Shown here piece after piece: positions 45,079 to 54,124 of a DNA stretch of 64,000 bases. This DNA comes from an uncultured Lachnospiraceae bacterium. GTDB lineage: Bacteria > Bacillota > Clostridia > Lachnospirales > Lachnospiraceae. How positions within the stretch are numbered: position 1 is the stretch's first letter; each line of letters begins with the position of its first letter. The stretch spans positions 1 to 64,000 of the forward strand of contig CATXUX010000010.1 in the NCBI GenBank assembly GCA_958402795.1, given 5' to 3'. The notes beneath the pieces were generated by a model, which did no database searches, was not told the origin of the DNA, and worked only from the letters and a program-made list of their open reading frames with translations. Both the position numbers and the translations under genes were made by a program.

Positions 45079-45263
45079 GTTTTTTTCCGTATTTCTTTTG
45101 TATTTTTTTCCACCAGTTTTCTCGGGACCATCACCTGATGGGCACACCCCTGGCATTTCAACCGGAAATCCGCGCCGACACGGAGGATTTCCCATTCATT
45201 GCTCCCGCACGGATGCGGTTTTTTCATTCGAATAATATCCCCGACTGCAAATCTGTCCGCCAT
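45075..45263 (-). CDS. DUF951 (YyzM-like) small protein
   Basis: A 62-residue protein of the DUF951 family: VGDIIRMKKPHPCGSNEWEI, then RLKCQGCAHQVMVPRKL. Three Cys (PHPCG, KCQGC) suggest zinc binding. In Firmicutes it is commonly found beside rpsF, ssb and ychF. Function unknown. 17 bases after the sortase gene. Confidence 0.9.
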   Translation of the reverse strand: MADRFAVGDIIRMKKPHPCGSNEWEILRVGADFRLKCQGCAHQVMVPRKLVEKNTKEIRKKT

Positions 45264-45280
45264 TGTCTCTCCTTCTCCCC

Positions 45281-46111
45281 CTATTCTGTCTCTTCAATCA
45301 GTACGCCGTGTACAATAAAGCGCTCGTCGTCATTGACATTCGTACAGGTTGAGAGCGTCACCACTTTTGACTGCACGTTCAGCTCCACATCTACCGCGTA
45401 ATTCGACGAGTTTCTGCACGTTTCCAGCCAGTTCAGATAATCCGCCTCTGTCGGAAATGTCATGGCATAATCCGCAGCGTCATCTTTCACAACCCCTGCG
45501 GAAAAAACCTGGTATGTACGCGTCTTGCCATCCGGCGTATAGATATAAAAATAAGGATGTTCCCGGCAGAATGATTCGTCCGCATATTCATTTAGCTGGG
45601 AAAACATTTCTCCGCCTACTTTCAGATTATGCCCGTAGATCAGCGTGTTGCGGTCTGTAAATGATGTCAGGTTGCTTTTATCCATAAAAATAGCGCCCAG
45701 TTTATTGTCATTGGCCGAGAATGTCTTTGTCAGATATTCCTCATTGTCCTTGCTCTTTACAACAGGATAGCTGATGATGGCCGGTTCATCAAAGCGCAGC
45801 CACGCCACGGTATCCGGATTTTCTTCCAGCAATGCGTCAAAATCAACCCGGAATTCCTCCCCGGCGTCCTCCGCATCTTCGTTTTCTGTCACGATCGCAA
45901 GTTTTTTTACCTTATCATATTCCTGACCGCCGTAATAATACGGCACCAGTGTCATCACAAGCTGGTACAGTGCAAACACAAATACGCAGACAGCAGCGAT
46001 CAGCACGACTGTCGAAATGATATCCTCTGACCGGCGTCTTTTTTTTCTTTTCCGGCTCGTTACGCCCTCTGTGCCATTTCCGCGCTTCTGATTATCTGTT
46101 TTTTTTCCCAT
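45281..46111 (-). CDS. srtB: Class B sortase
   Basis: A 276-residue membrane-anchored transpeptidase that links surface proteins to the wall. One TM helix at about 31-55 follows a very basic N terminus. Catalytic residues are His in LIYGHNLKVGG, Cys in VTLSTCTN and Arg in DERFIVHG. The insert between His and Cys marks class B. No substrate with a clear sorting signal is adjacent. The C1 peptidase 10 kb away ends in a TM and RKRK tail but lacks an evident NPQTN or LPXTG motif. Confidence 0.92.
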   Translation of the reverse strand: MGKKTDNQKRGNGTEGVTSRKRKKRRRSEDIISTVVLIAAVCVFVFALYQLVMTLVPYYYGGQEYDKVKKLAIVTENEDAEDAGEEFRVDFDALLEENPDTVAWLRFDEPAIISYPVVKSKDNEEYLTKTFSANDNKLGAIFMDKSNLTSFTDRNTLIYGHNLKVGGEMFSQLNEYADESFCREHPYFYIYTPDGKTRTYQVFSAGVVKDDAADYAMTFPTEADYLNWLETCRNSSNYAVDVELNVQSKVVTLSTCTNVNDDERFIVHGVLIEETE

Positions 46112-46170
46112 GTATCGTCTCCTCTGTCTGATTCGTTCTGTAATCTGATTCTGATGTATCTTATTCTTTG

Positions 46171-47049
46171 TTACCCGACAGACGGCTGCCGTTTTAAGAG
46201 TTCCTCGATCGCATATGCCACACCGAAATCCGTATTTGACTTCGTGATGTACTTCGCTGCCGCTTTTATCCCCGGGTCCGCATTTCCCATCGCAACGGTC
46301 GCTCCAAAATCCATCGACAGCATCGAATAATCATTCATGCTGTCCCCGAATACCATCACTTCATCCATTGTATATCCCAGTGATTCAATATATTCTTTCA
46401 GCACAGGGCCCTTCTGTGCCTGTACATTTGTGATCTCCAGATTCGTCGGATAGGAAGACGCCACGGCAATCTCCGGATTTTGATCCAGTTTCTTTTTCAG
46501 TCTTGCAAGCTCTTCTGTATCTTCCAGAAAAAACATGATCTTATAGACCGGCACCTGTTCTTCTCTGAGCGTCCTGAAATCCGGAACCACTTTCGTCCGT
46601 TTGGACATGCTGAGATACAGGGGGTTCTGTCGGATCTCCTCCTCGCTCAGATTCAGGAAAAATAACTTCATATGTGTAAGTGAATTTCGTTCCACTTCCT
46701 CATAAGTTCCAATCTGGTATTCATACCGATCCGTATTGAAAATCAACGTAACCGGATATGGTTTCAACAGTTCATAAATTTCCTCGCACAGATTCAGATC
46801 CATATCGATTCTTTTAACGACCTTCTGTTCCCGGTCCCGCATCTGTGCCCCGCTCGCAACGAGATAATCGCATGTCAGTTCCATCCCTTCCAATGCACTT
46901 ACCGCCCCGTGAAAATCACGTCCGGTTGCAAGAATAAAGCGGATTCCCGACTCCTGCGCGCGGTGAACCGCATCCAGTGTCCGGGGTGCGATCCTGTGGT
47001 CTGCCCCCAGCAGTGTGCCGTCCATATCACTTGCAATCACCTTGATCAT
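46171..47049 (-). CDS. Cof-type HAD-IIB phosphatase
   Basis: A 292-residue HAD hydrolase. The motif I is ASDMDGTLLG, motif II is LATGR, and motif IV is VMVFGDSMNDYSML. The large cap between them is type IIB. These enzymes dephosphorylate sugar phosphates, flavins or pyridoxal phosphate with broad specificity. Own extended -10 promoter upstream. Confidence 0.93.
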   Translation of the reverse strand: MIKVIASDMDGTLLGADHRIAPRTLDAVHRAQESGIRFILATGRDFHGAVSALEGMELTCDYLVASGAQMRDREQKVVKRIDMDLNLCEEIYELLKPYPVTLIFNTDRYEYQIGTYEEVERNSLTHMKLFFLNLSEEEIRQNPLYLSMSKRTKVVPDFRTLREEQVPVYKIMFFLEDTEELARLKKKLDQNPEIAVASSYPTNLEITNVQAQKGPVLKEYIESLGYTMDEVMVFGDSMNDYSMLSMDFGATVAMGNADPGIKAAAKYITKSNTDFGVAYAIEELLKRQPSVG

Positions 47050-47109
47050 GCTTATTACGCTTCCTTTCCTGCTCGCTGTCCATAATTACACAGCAAAAAT
47101 TCGTTCCTA

Positions 47110-47118
47110 TTATATCAT
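47110..47118 (-). promoter_or_regulatory. Extended -10 element of the HAD gene
   Basis: TGATATAAT on the minus strand; no convincing -35, as is usual for extended -10 promoters. Confidence 0.45.
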
Positions 47119-47147
47119 CTTATCCGGAAGAATTCCATCCTTTTTCT

Positions 47148-48647
47148 CTACTTGAGTCCACGGTTGAGCATGTCTTCTGCTTCGTCCATCTGCCGGAGGA
47201 TCGACTGCTGCCGTTCTTCAAACAGCAGTCCCTTATTGTAACGGTAATACAGATCGCATCCATTCTCCTTGATAAACCGGACTGCATAGCTGTTGGCATT
47301 GAGTTCGGTGATAAATACGACCATCTCCTGACTCTCTCCAAAGGCGTCTTCCATAAACTGGAATGCATGGTCCAGCATATCCGCTGTGTCGCCGGTCTGC
47401 TGTTCCAGAAGCTTTGTTTCCTGTTCAAACATCGCCTTTACTTCTGCAAACATGTCCGCCGCGCCATGTGTCTCCTTTGCAAATCTCTCCAGTGTGGAGA
47501 CCGTCTTTTTCATGATCATCTCGTCCCACCGTGTCAGCAGTTCTTTTTTCTGCTCTGCGGCAAGTTCCTGCTCCGCCATATGCCAGATGTCCATAATCCG
47601 TACCGAATCCTGATTTTCCTTATAGCGAAGCAGATAGTCGTACAGCTTCGTCACATATGCATCCAGCCTGCAGTTTTCGCGAAACAGCTCAGATAATTTT
47701 CCGTTGAGAAGACTGATCATGCTCAAATGCTCGTCAAACGGCGCCGCCTTTATTTTTTGCAGCGTAGAAACGTTCCATTTTCCTGCAAGGAGATCTTCCA
47801 CCTGATAATCTGTTTTGTATTTATACCACAGTTCCAGATAATTTGCGAAGTCTTTCGAGATCATCCTGTGCTGGATATACTGATATACTACGTCTCTGTC
47901 TGCATGTTTTCCCAGTATTTCATAGGTCTGGATCAACTGTGACAGATCCTCCCAGCCTCGCGCTGTGGCGAACTCTTTTCCATCGACCGTCGTCTCGATC
48001 CGGTAGAAATTCTGTCTGCGCAGTTCCAGATAAGAAATGACTGCCGGGTGGATTCCCTGCCGGTATGCATACTCTTTCCAGACGTCAAACCGTGCTTCTA
48101 CATCAATCTTCCGGATGCGGTCCAGCGTCACCACGTCAAATTCACGCACCGATTTGTTGTATTCCGGAGGATTGCCTGCCGCCGCGATGATCCACCCGTC
48201 CGGCACTTTCTGGTTGCCGAACGTCTTCGCCTGCAAAAACTGCAGCATTGTCGGCGCCAGTGTCTCCGACACACAGTTAATCTCATCGATGAATAAGATT
48301 CCCTCGTGGATCCCTGTCTGCTCCATCTTCTCGTATACAGATGCAATGATCTCACTCATCGTATATTCCGTTACCGAAACCGTCCTGCCTGCGTATTCCT
48401 TTTCCTGAATAAACGGAAGTCCGACCGCACTCTGCCGTGTATGGTGTGTGATCGTATACGCTACCAGTCCGATACCGCATTCCTTCGCGATCTGCTCCAT
48501 GATCTGTGTCTTGCCGATTCCCGGCGGTCCCATGAGCAGCACCGGACGCTGCCGGATCGCCGGGATCCGGTACTCGCCGAATTCATCCTTTGCAAGATAT
48601 GCCTCGACTGTATTTTTCATTTCCTGTTTTGCGCGCTTAATATCCAT
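47148..48647 (-). CDS. MoxR-like AAA+ ATPase
   Basis: A 499-residue AAA+ protein. The Walker A is LLMGPPGIGKTQIMEQ (about 32-47), Walker B is GILFIDEINCVSE (about 118-130), sensor 1 is IIAAAGNPPEYN, and an Arg-finger-like LDRIRKID follows. The C-terminal 250 residues are helical and unassigned. MoxR ATPases act as chaperones with VWA partners, and the VWA gene directly upstream overlaps this start by 11 bases. Third gene of the LRR-VWA-MoxR unit. Confidence 0.88.
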   Translation of the reverse strand: MDIKRAKQEMKNTVEAYLAKDEFGEYRIPAIRQRPVLLMGPPGIGKTQIMEQIAKECGIGLVAYTITHHTRQSAVGLPFIQEKEYAGRTVSVTEYTMSEIIASVYEKMEQTGIHEGILFIDEINCVSETLAPTMLQFLQAKTFGNQKVPDGWIIAAAGNPPEYNKSVREFDVVTLDRIRKIDVEARFDVWKEYAYRQGIHPAVISYLELRRQNFYRIETTVDGKEFATARGWEDLSQLIQTYEILGKHADRDVVYQYIQHRMISKDFANYLELWYKYKTDYQVEDLLAGKWNVSTLQKIKAAPFDEHLSMISLLNGKLSELFRENCRLDAYVTKLYDYLLRYKENQDSVRIMDIWHMAEQELAAEQKKELLTRWDEMIMKKTVSTLERFAKETHGAADMFAEVKAMFEQETKLLEQQTGDTADMLDHAFQFMEDAFGESQEMVVFITELNANSYAVRFIKENGCDLYYRYNKGLLFEERQQSILRQMDEAEDMLNRGLK

Positions 48648-50115
48648 CTCTTTCTTCCTTCCTCAGATCATCTTCATCAAGCAATAGTTTCACCGCCCAC
48701 GGCGGCACGTCCACATCCGTGTAATCCTCCTGAAAAAACACAAAGGCTGTTTGGTACCGGGGTTTCTTTGCCGGATATATCCCATACCCGTCCGTAAAGT
48801 AGATCAGTCCCCGGAGATCTTCAAATTCTCCCTGTTCTTCCAGCCTGTTTACATACGCAAACGCCGGGCGGAAATCGGTTCCTCCTTCTCCAAAAAGTTC
48901 CAGTGAATCCATGTAGCTTTGTAATTCCTGCCCGCAGGTAATCTTTACATCCGACTGTACCGATTCGTCACACTGTATAATATGCACGTTGACCTTCCGG
49001 AAAAAGCTCTCATTTTCGCTGAGTACACTGTATGTCTCTTCCAGAAACCGCTTCACCAGTGTGCCGGAGCAGGACATCGACGTATCGATCACCACCGCGA
49101 ACTCCTGAATCTTCATCGTTTCTTTCGTCTCCACAGGTTCGATCAGCGGCATATTGCCATACAGTGACAGGCCGTAGCTGTAAAACGCATAATCAAATGT
49201 ATCCGGATCTACGCCGAGTTCCTCCCGGAGTACCGAAAACTTCCGCAGAAATGCGCGGTAATCATATCGTTCCCGGTTTTCCACCTTCACCTGTCCCAGC
49301 AGATCTCCGCTTTGTTCTGACGCCTCTTTGGAAAAAGTCTCCAGCTCTGTCTGTGTCTGTTCACTGATATCCTGCCATTTCCGGTTCAGCATCGGATCCG
49401 GCTGTTTCTTTCCGGGCTGCTCGTTTTCCCACCGGCAGTGGTCGTCCACATAAAATTCCTGCTCCAGTCTTGCCAGTTCCTTTTCCGGAAGACTCCACTC
49501 CTGCAGTATCTTAAAAATCCGCTCCGCATTGAGCGTTTTCTTTTCCGCCGCCGTCTCCAGTCTGCGATAGGTCTCTCTGCGCAGCAGGCTTTTCGAAGAT
49601 CTTACCGATCTGTGAAAATTGCCGTCGATCAGTCTCTCCACAGCAATATCACAGCTCAGATTCCAGTACCGCAATATGACAGTTTCTTTGCGGACCGAAT
49701 GATCCGAATTATCCGGGTCCTCTGTTCCGGACAGCTCCGTTCGTTCTACACGTTGTACGTCGGACCGGCATAAGCCGGGAATGTCTTTTATCATATGACG
49801 GAATATACAGTGGTACACCATGTGCAGATATCCCCGGTTCACCAAGATCCGGTTCTGCTTATATAATCCGCCCAGTTGCCGGGGATGATAATACATCACT
49901 GCACCGTCTGTTCCAAACGGCGAAACAGACGAATCCATCTCATACACAAAGCTGCTCAGCGCCACATCCAGGAAACGCATCCCCAGATACAGTTCCGTGC
50001 GCGCCGCACTCAATATCTGGTTTCCGATTCCCGCAAGCTGCTCCCTGATCGCCCCGGCAGTCTCGCCTTCCTCCATCGAAATCCTATTTTCACCGGTAAT
50101 CCTGCTTTCTTCCAT
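48637..50115 (-). CDS. VWA-like / DUF2201 putative metallopeptidase
   Basis: A protein of about 492 residues. The N-terminal half resembles the DUF2201 putative metallopeptidase domain (MVYHCIFRHMIKD, with spaced His). The C-terminal half is a VWA-like domain with the MIDAS-type DTSMSCSG (about 360-367 of the protein) and FGEGGTDFRPAF. The start is uncertain: the ATG at 50115 has only a weak GGAG, and a downstream ATG-GAG-GAA has AGGA. Between it and the LRR gene lies a dispersed repeat. It probably works with the MoxR ATPase. Confidence 0.82.
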   Translation of the reverse strand: MEESRITGENRISMEEGETAGAIREQLAGIGNQILSAARTELYLGMRFLDVALSSFVYEMDSSVSPFGTDGAVMYYHPRQLGGLYKQNRILVNRGYLHMVYHCIFRHMIKDIPGLCRSDVQRVERTELSGTEDPDNSDHSVRKETVILRYWNLSCDIAVERLIDGNFHRSVRSSKSLLRRETYRRLETAAEKKTLNAERIFKILQEWSLPEKELARLEQEFYVDDHCRWENEQPGKKQPDPMLNRKWQDISEQTQTELETFSKEASEQSGDLLGQVKVENRERYDYRAFLRKFSVLREELGVDPDTFDYAFYSYGLSLYGNMPLIEPVETKETMKIQEFAVVIDTSMSCSGTLVKRFLEETYSVLSENESFFRKVNVHIIQCDESVQSDVKITCGQELQSYMDSLELFGEGGTDFRPAFAYVNRLEEQGEFEDLRGLIYFTDGYGIYPAKKPRYQTAFVFFQEDYTDVDVPPWAVKLLLDEDDLRKEERDGY

Positions 50116-50151
50116 TATAATATAACTCCATTTCCTGTCATTATCATCATG

Positions 50152-50182
50152 ATGATGTTGGGTCCCCAAAACTATGATACCT
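50152..50182. repeat. Dispersed short repeat, copy 2
   Basis: 31 bases starting ATGATGTTGGGTCCCCAA and ending CTATGATACCT, matching 15506-15534 with two extra A and three changes. It reaches two bases into the stop codon of the LRR gene and fills half of the gap to the VWA gene. Confidence 0.75.
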
Positions 50183-51167
50183 ACAGCTCAAACCGTCTCT
50201 TTTTCGGTTCCGGAAAGTTCTGATGCTTCTCTTCCATTAAGAAACTCAAGACTTCCCCCTTTCCGTATGCGGCGGCCTGCTCGATCGCGATATCCAATCG
50301 TTCCCTGTTCCATAGTCCTCTGCCGGAAACCACGCGCAGGCGGTCCAATTGTTCCTTTCGCACAAGGACATCTGCCACTTCCCGGAAATGTTCCTCAATA
50401 TATCGTTGATACTGCTCCTCGCATCTTTTTTTCAGTCCATGCGGATACATCAGTCTGTCAAACACCAGATCCACAAGCATCTGAGTTCTGTCCTGTGTCT
50501 GCGCCAGCGGAAACAATTCGTCATATTTGCCGTAATCCACTTCTTTATCCAGGAAGCACTGCCGATAATGATTCCCCGCCCCGTGGTGCTGGGTAAACAA
50601 AATTCTGGCGGGAGTATTCTCCACAGCCTCTTCGTAATGTTCCGGAAATACGAGCCGGATCTGCTCCGCCGACTGTCCTTTTTCATAACAGTAAAATGTC
50701 ACATCGATCCGCTGCCATAAATCACCTAAGATTTCTTTCACGCAGGATTTCTTTCCGTTTCGCAGATGTACATTCAGTTCGTACAATTTCCCACAGCCGG
50801 TAAACGCGCCGCTTCCGACATTCATCAGCGCATCCGTAAATTCCAGCCGCCGCAATTCTTTACAGCCATAAAAAATATAATTTCCGATTTCTGTTACCGT
50901 ATGCGGCAATACCACTTCTGTCACACCGGTTCCTGCCAGCAGCCGCTCACCTTCCACTCCGATGATTCCTTCTTTGCTCTGCCATATAAGCACATCGGTT
51001 TCTTCCTGGACTTTCTTCTCCGAAAATGCATATGCCGCAACTTTCCGCACATCAAGTCCATCGATTTTTTCCGGCAGAACAACTTCCGGATCCGACCCGA
51101 ACACACGGATTACTTCTATATAAGAGGCATTGTCATTGTCCTTACATACCCGATAGTGAATTTTCAT
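50181..51167 (-). CDS. BspA-type leucine-rich-repeat protein
   Basis: A 328-residue protein. The first 140 residues hold about three LRR_5-type repeats (EVVLPHTVTEIGNYIFYGCK, then LRRLEFTDALMNVGSGAFTGC). There is no signal peptide, so it is cytoplasmic, unlike most BspA proteins. The C-terminal 170 residues are helical and unassigned. First gene of the unit with the VWA protein and the MoxR ATPase; it may supply substrate or partner recognition (inference). Confidence 0.75.
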   Translation of the reverse strand: MKIHYRVCKDNDNASYIEVIRVFGSDPEVVLPEKIDGLDVRKVAAYAFSEKKVQEETDVLIWQSKEGIIGVEGERLLAGTGVTEVVLPHTVTEIGNYIFYGCKELRRLEFTDALMNVGSGAFTGCGKLYELNVHLRNGKKSCVKEILGDLWQRIDVTFYCYEKGQSAEQIRLVFPEHYEEAVENTPARILFTQHHGAGNHYRQCFLDKEVDYGKYDELFPLAQTQDRTQMLVDLVFDRLMYPHGLKKRCEEQYQRYIEEHFREVADVLVRKEQLDRLRVVSGRGLWNRERLDIAIEQAAAYGKGEVLSFLMEEKHQNFPEPKKRRFEL

Positions 51168-51291
51168 GTTCCAAACACCCCTGTATGATTAACTTCCTCT
51201 ATAACTATATCACACTTTTTTCTATCCGGGTGTATTTTTTAGATTGCTGTTCCCGGTCGCTTTACTCCTGTTCATAAATCTTATTTTTGTA

Positions 51292-51320
51292 TTGACTTTT
51301 CCCGGTTCCGGCATTACGAT
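51292..51320 (+). promoter_or_regulatory. Promoter of the YitT-family gene
   Basis: TTGACT (51292-51297), 17-base spacer, TACGAT (51315-51320). Confidence 0.6.
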
Positions 51321-51369
51321 TTCTATAGAAGTCGTCATATTTTGACAAAATTCGGGGTGAGGAATCATT

Positions 51370-52212
51370 ATGAAAGATAAATTCAAACATTTTCTGATAC
51401 TGACGGGAAGCGTCTGTATTATGGCAGTCGGCACATATTTTTTCAAGTTCACTAACAACTTTACTTTCGGAGGGATTACCGGTCTTGCCGTTCTGGTTGC
51501 AAAAACCGGAGTCCTCTCTGCCAGTGACTTTTCTTTTATTGCGAACATGCTCCTTCTGGTGATCGGTTTTATCATCCTGGGAAAGGAATTTGCGGCAAAA
51601 ACAGCCTATTGCAGTATTTTGCTCTCTGTCCTTTTGTCCGCGCTGGAGCATCTCTGTCCCATGACGGCGCCGCTGACCGACCAGACCATGCTGGAACTTT
51701 GTTTTGCCATCGCGCTGCCTGCACTTGGCTCCGCGCTGCTGTTCAATATCGGCTCTTCCAGCGGAGGAACAGACATCATCGCCATGATCCTGAAGAAATA
51801 TACCAGCTTTGATATCGGACGTGCGCTCATACTCACCGATGCACTGATCACAGCCGCCGGTTTTTTCGTCTTCGATATCCAGACGGGACTCTACTCTGTA
51901 CTCGGACTGACCATCCGTTCTTTCATGGTGGACAACTTCATTGAAAGTTTTAATCTGTCCAAATACTTCAATGTTGTCTGCGACGAACCAGATCCGATCT
52001 GCGCGTTCATCGTCCACGAACTGGGCCGCAGTGCGTCCGTCGTCCACGCGCAGGGAGCATTTTCCGGGAAAGACAAATATATCATTTTCACAGCACTGAA
52101 GCGTCCGCAGGCGGTCCGGCTTCGGAACTATATTAAGCAGACCCAGCCATCCGCATTTATCCTGATCTCCAATACCAGTGAAATCATCGGAAAAGGATTT
52201 CACAGTGTATAG
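51370..52212 (+). CDS. YitT-family membrane protein (DUF161-DUF2179)
   Basis: A 280-residue protein with five to six TM helices (ILTGSVCIMAVGTYFFK and FIANMLLLVIGFIILG among them) and a C-terminal soluble DUF2179 domain (about 215-280, HELGRSASVVHAQGAFSGKDK). The conserved FGGITGLAVLVAK and GSSSGGTDIIAMIL loops identify the family. The transport role is unproven. Own promoter; no terminator before the tRNA leader is evident. Confidence 0.9.
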   Translation: MKDKFKHFLILTGSVCIMAVGTYFFKFTNNFTFGGITGLAVLVAKTGVLSASDFSFIANMLLLVIGFIILGKEFAAKTAYCSILLSVLLSALEHLCPMTAPLTDQTMLELCFAIALPALGSALLFNIGSSSGGTDIIAMILKKYTSFDIGRALILTDALITAAGFFVFDIQTGLYSVLGLTIRSFMVDNFIESFNLSKYFNVVCDEPDPICAFIVHELGRSASVVHAQGAFSGKDKYIIFTALKRPQAVRLRNYIKQTQPSAFILISNTSEIIGKGFHSV

Positions 52213-52294
52213 GCCAAAGCAACAAAGCAACACAAACGATAGCGGAAAAGGTGGAAAATATAAGGAATTTGATGAAAAAATCGATGAAATGGAA

Positions 52295-52323
52295 TTGACT
52301 GGGGAGCAATAGTCTGGTATAAT
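52295..52323 (+). promoter_or_regulatory. Strong promoter of the tRNA-Cys leader
   Basis: TTGACT (52295-52300), 17-base spacer, TATAAT (52318-52323). It would produce a leader of about 155 bases before the mature tRNA, far longer than usual. Confidence 0.8.
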
Positions 52324-52347
52324 CATTTTGTTGTTGAGAATGTTTTA

Positions 52348-52489
52348 CACTAAGCTCGTAAAACACCTCACTAAGTGCTCGTTAGTAAGGTAACTCCTTT
52401 CATCTAAGCTCATGAGGGACTTCTCTAAGATTCAAGGAGTACATTCGCACTAAGCTCGTAGAATACCTTGCTAAGTGCTCATTGTAAGG
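52348..52489 (+). repeat. Three tandem degenerate units, phased CTAAG pairs, in the tRNA-Cys leader
   Basis: Pairs of CTAAG begin at 52350/52371, 52404/52425 and 52450/52471, each pair exactly 21 bases apart. The first and third units are near copies exactly 100 bases apart (CACTAAGCTCGTA near the start and CTAAGTGCTC near the end); the middle unit is more diverged. Each can fold into a short hairpin with the second TAAG at or near the loop. The last unit runs into the first bases of the tRNA. No coding sequence or T-box is seen. Confidence 0.8.
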
Positions 52490-52558
52490 CGCAGTAGCCA
52501 AGCGGTAAGGCGTGGGTCTGCAACACCCTGATCACCGGTTCAAATCCGGTCTGTGCCT
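52488..52558 (+). tRNA. tRNA-Cys (anticodon GCA)
   Basis: A 71-nt cloverleaf. Acceptor GGCGCAG/CTGTGCC with discriminator T as expected for Cys. The anticodon loop TCTGCAA gives GCA, and GGTTCAAATCC forms the T arm. CCA is not encoded. Terminator follows at once. Confidence 0.96.
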
Positions 52559-52567
52559 TTTATCATT

Positions 52568-52605
52568 ACCCCCGGAATGCTTTTTCAGGCATTTCGGGGG
52601 TTTTC
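52568..52605 (+). terminator. Terminator of tRNA-Cys
   Basis: ACCCCCGGAATGC pairs with GCATTTCGGGGGT (one G-U), loop of eight, then TTTTCTTT. On the opposite strand it would also face the end of xylB. Confidence 0.9.
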
Positions 52606-52621
52606 TTTACATCTATCGCTT

Positions 52622-54091
52622 TTATACTAATTGGGGAAAAAGTTCTTTCACCGTCGGATAGATTTTGCGGAACTTCCGATACTGTGCCTCATACTTCGCC
52701 GCCAGCTCCGGTTCCGGTTCTATGGTATCTACCACCTTGACCAGTTTTGCGGTCGCTTCTTCTACATCTGCATACTCTCCGCAGCCGACCGCCGCCAGGA
52801 TCGCGCCGCCATATCCCGGACCTTCTTCGCTCTCGATCACATCCACTTTCAGGTTCATCACATTTGCAATAATCCGTTTCCACAGCGGACTTTTTGCCCC
52901 GCCTCCGCAGATTTTTGTGCGCGTGATTTCAATTCCGAGGCTTCTCGCCACCTCCAGCGAATCCCGCAGGCCAAAGGCCACGCCCTCCAGCACAGCCTGT
53001 GTCATTTCCTCACGCGTCGTGTCCATCGACATCCCGATAAACATTGCCCGCGCTGCAGGATCGTTATGCGGAGAACGCTCACCCATCAGATAAGGAAGGT
53101 AAAACACCTGATTCTCGCCCAGTTTCGTGATATTCTCCTGCTCCTTCGTGTATTCTTTTGTCCGAAGGATCTCGTCCATCCACCACTTATTGCAGGACGC
53201 CGCGCTCAGCATACATCCCATCAGATGATAATTTCCATCCGCATGCGCAAAAGAATGCAGCGCATTGTTTTCATCTACACCAAATTCTTTGCTGGAAATA
53301 AAGATGGTGCCGGACGTCCCGAGTGAAATATTGCACATTCCGTTTCCGACCGTCCCTGTACCAACTGCTGCCGCCGCGTTATCTCCTGCGCCGGCGATAA
53401 TCTTTACCTCTGTTGAAAGTCCGAGTTCTGACGCCGTCTCCGGCCGCAGTGCGCCGACCACCTCGTAACTCTCATACAGCCGCGGCAGCATGTTCTCTGA
53501 AATGCCGCAGATCTCAATCATCTCTTTTGACCAGCATTTGTTCTTTACATCCAAAAGTAGCATGCCAGACGCATCCGAATAGTCCGTGCAGTGCACGCCG
53601 CTTAACCGGTAAGCCAGATAGTCTTTCGGCAGCATGATCTTACAGATCCGTGCAAAATTTTCCGGTTCGTGTTCCCTCATCCAGAGAATCTTTGGCGCTG
53701 TAAATCCTGCAAATGCGATATTCGCCGTATATTCTGAGAGTTTTTCCTTTCCGACCACCTGATTCAGATATTCTGTCTCTTTCGCCGTCCGCCCATCGTT
53801 CCACAAAATTGCCGGACGGATCACCTCATCCTCTGCATCCAGTGCCACAAGTCCATGCATCTGCCCGCCGAAACTAATCCCCGCGACCTGCGATTTGTCA
53901 CAGTCCATCGTCAGTTCCCTGATCCCGGCAACAGTCTGCCTGTACCAGTCCTCCGGATTCTGCTCCGACCAGCCGGGGTGGGGAAAGCTGAGTGGATATT
54001 CTTTTGAAACGATCTTGTGGATCTTTCCCTCCTCGTCCATCAAAAGCAGCTTCACAGCAGATGTACCAAGATCTATCCCAATATATAGCAT
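52622..54091 (-). CDS. xylB: Xylulokinase (FGGY family)
   Basis: A 489-residue sugar kinase that phosphorylates D-xylulose for the pentose phosphate pathway. ATP-binding GIDLGTSAVKLLLMDEEG at the N terminus, GISFGGQMHGLVALD (about 77-91, containing the substrate-binding MHG) and CGGGAKSPLWKRIIANV in the C-terminal lobe are typical of XylB. It is downstream of the isomerase-family gene, separated by a 36-base stem-loop, and could use xylose freed by the alpha-xylosidase. Confidence 0.92.
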   Translation of the reverse strand: MLYIGIDLGTSAVKLLLMDEEGKIHKIVSKEYPLSFPHPGWSEQNPEDWYRQTVAGIRELTMDCDKSQVAGISFGGQMHGLVALDAEDEVIRPAILWNDGRTAKETEYLNQVVGKEKLSEYTANIAFAGFTAPKILWMREHEPENFARICKIMLPKDYLAYRLSGVHCTDYSDASGMLLLDVKNKCWSKEMIEICGISENMLPRLYESYEVVGALRPETASELGLSTEVKIIAGAGDNAAAAVGTGTVGNGMCNISLGTSGTIFISSKEFGVDENNALHSFAHADGNYHLMGCMLSAASCNKWWMDEILRTKEYTKEQENITKLGENQVFYLPYLMGERSPHNDPAARAMFIGMSMDTTREEMTQAVLEGVAFGLRDSLEVARSLGIEITRTKICGGGAKSPLWKRIIANVMNLKVDVIESEEGPGYGGAILAAVGCGEYADVEEATAKLVKVVDTIEPEPELAAKYEAQYRKFRKIYPTVKELFPQLV

Positions 54092-54124
54092 CGTTTTTAA
54101 CCTCCATGCACTCCTATGATTGCC

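Noticed and set aside
50115..50169. Upstream TTG start for the VWA protein
   Set aside because: It would begin inside the dispersed repeat and add a His/Asp-rich extension without family similarity.
52330..52487. T-box riboswitch before tRNA-Cys
   Set aside because: No T-box consensus or terminator/antiterminator pair is visible, and T-boxes precede amino-acid genes rather than tRNAs.
52348..52489. CRISPR array
   Set aside because: Units are degenerate, not separated by unique spacers of constant length, and there are no cas genes.
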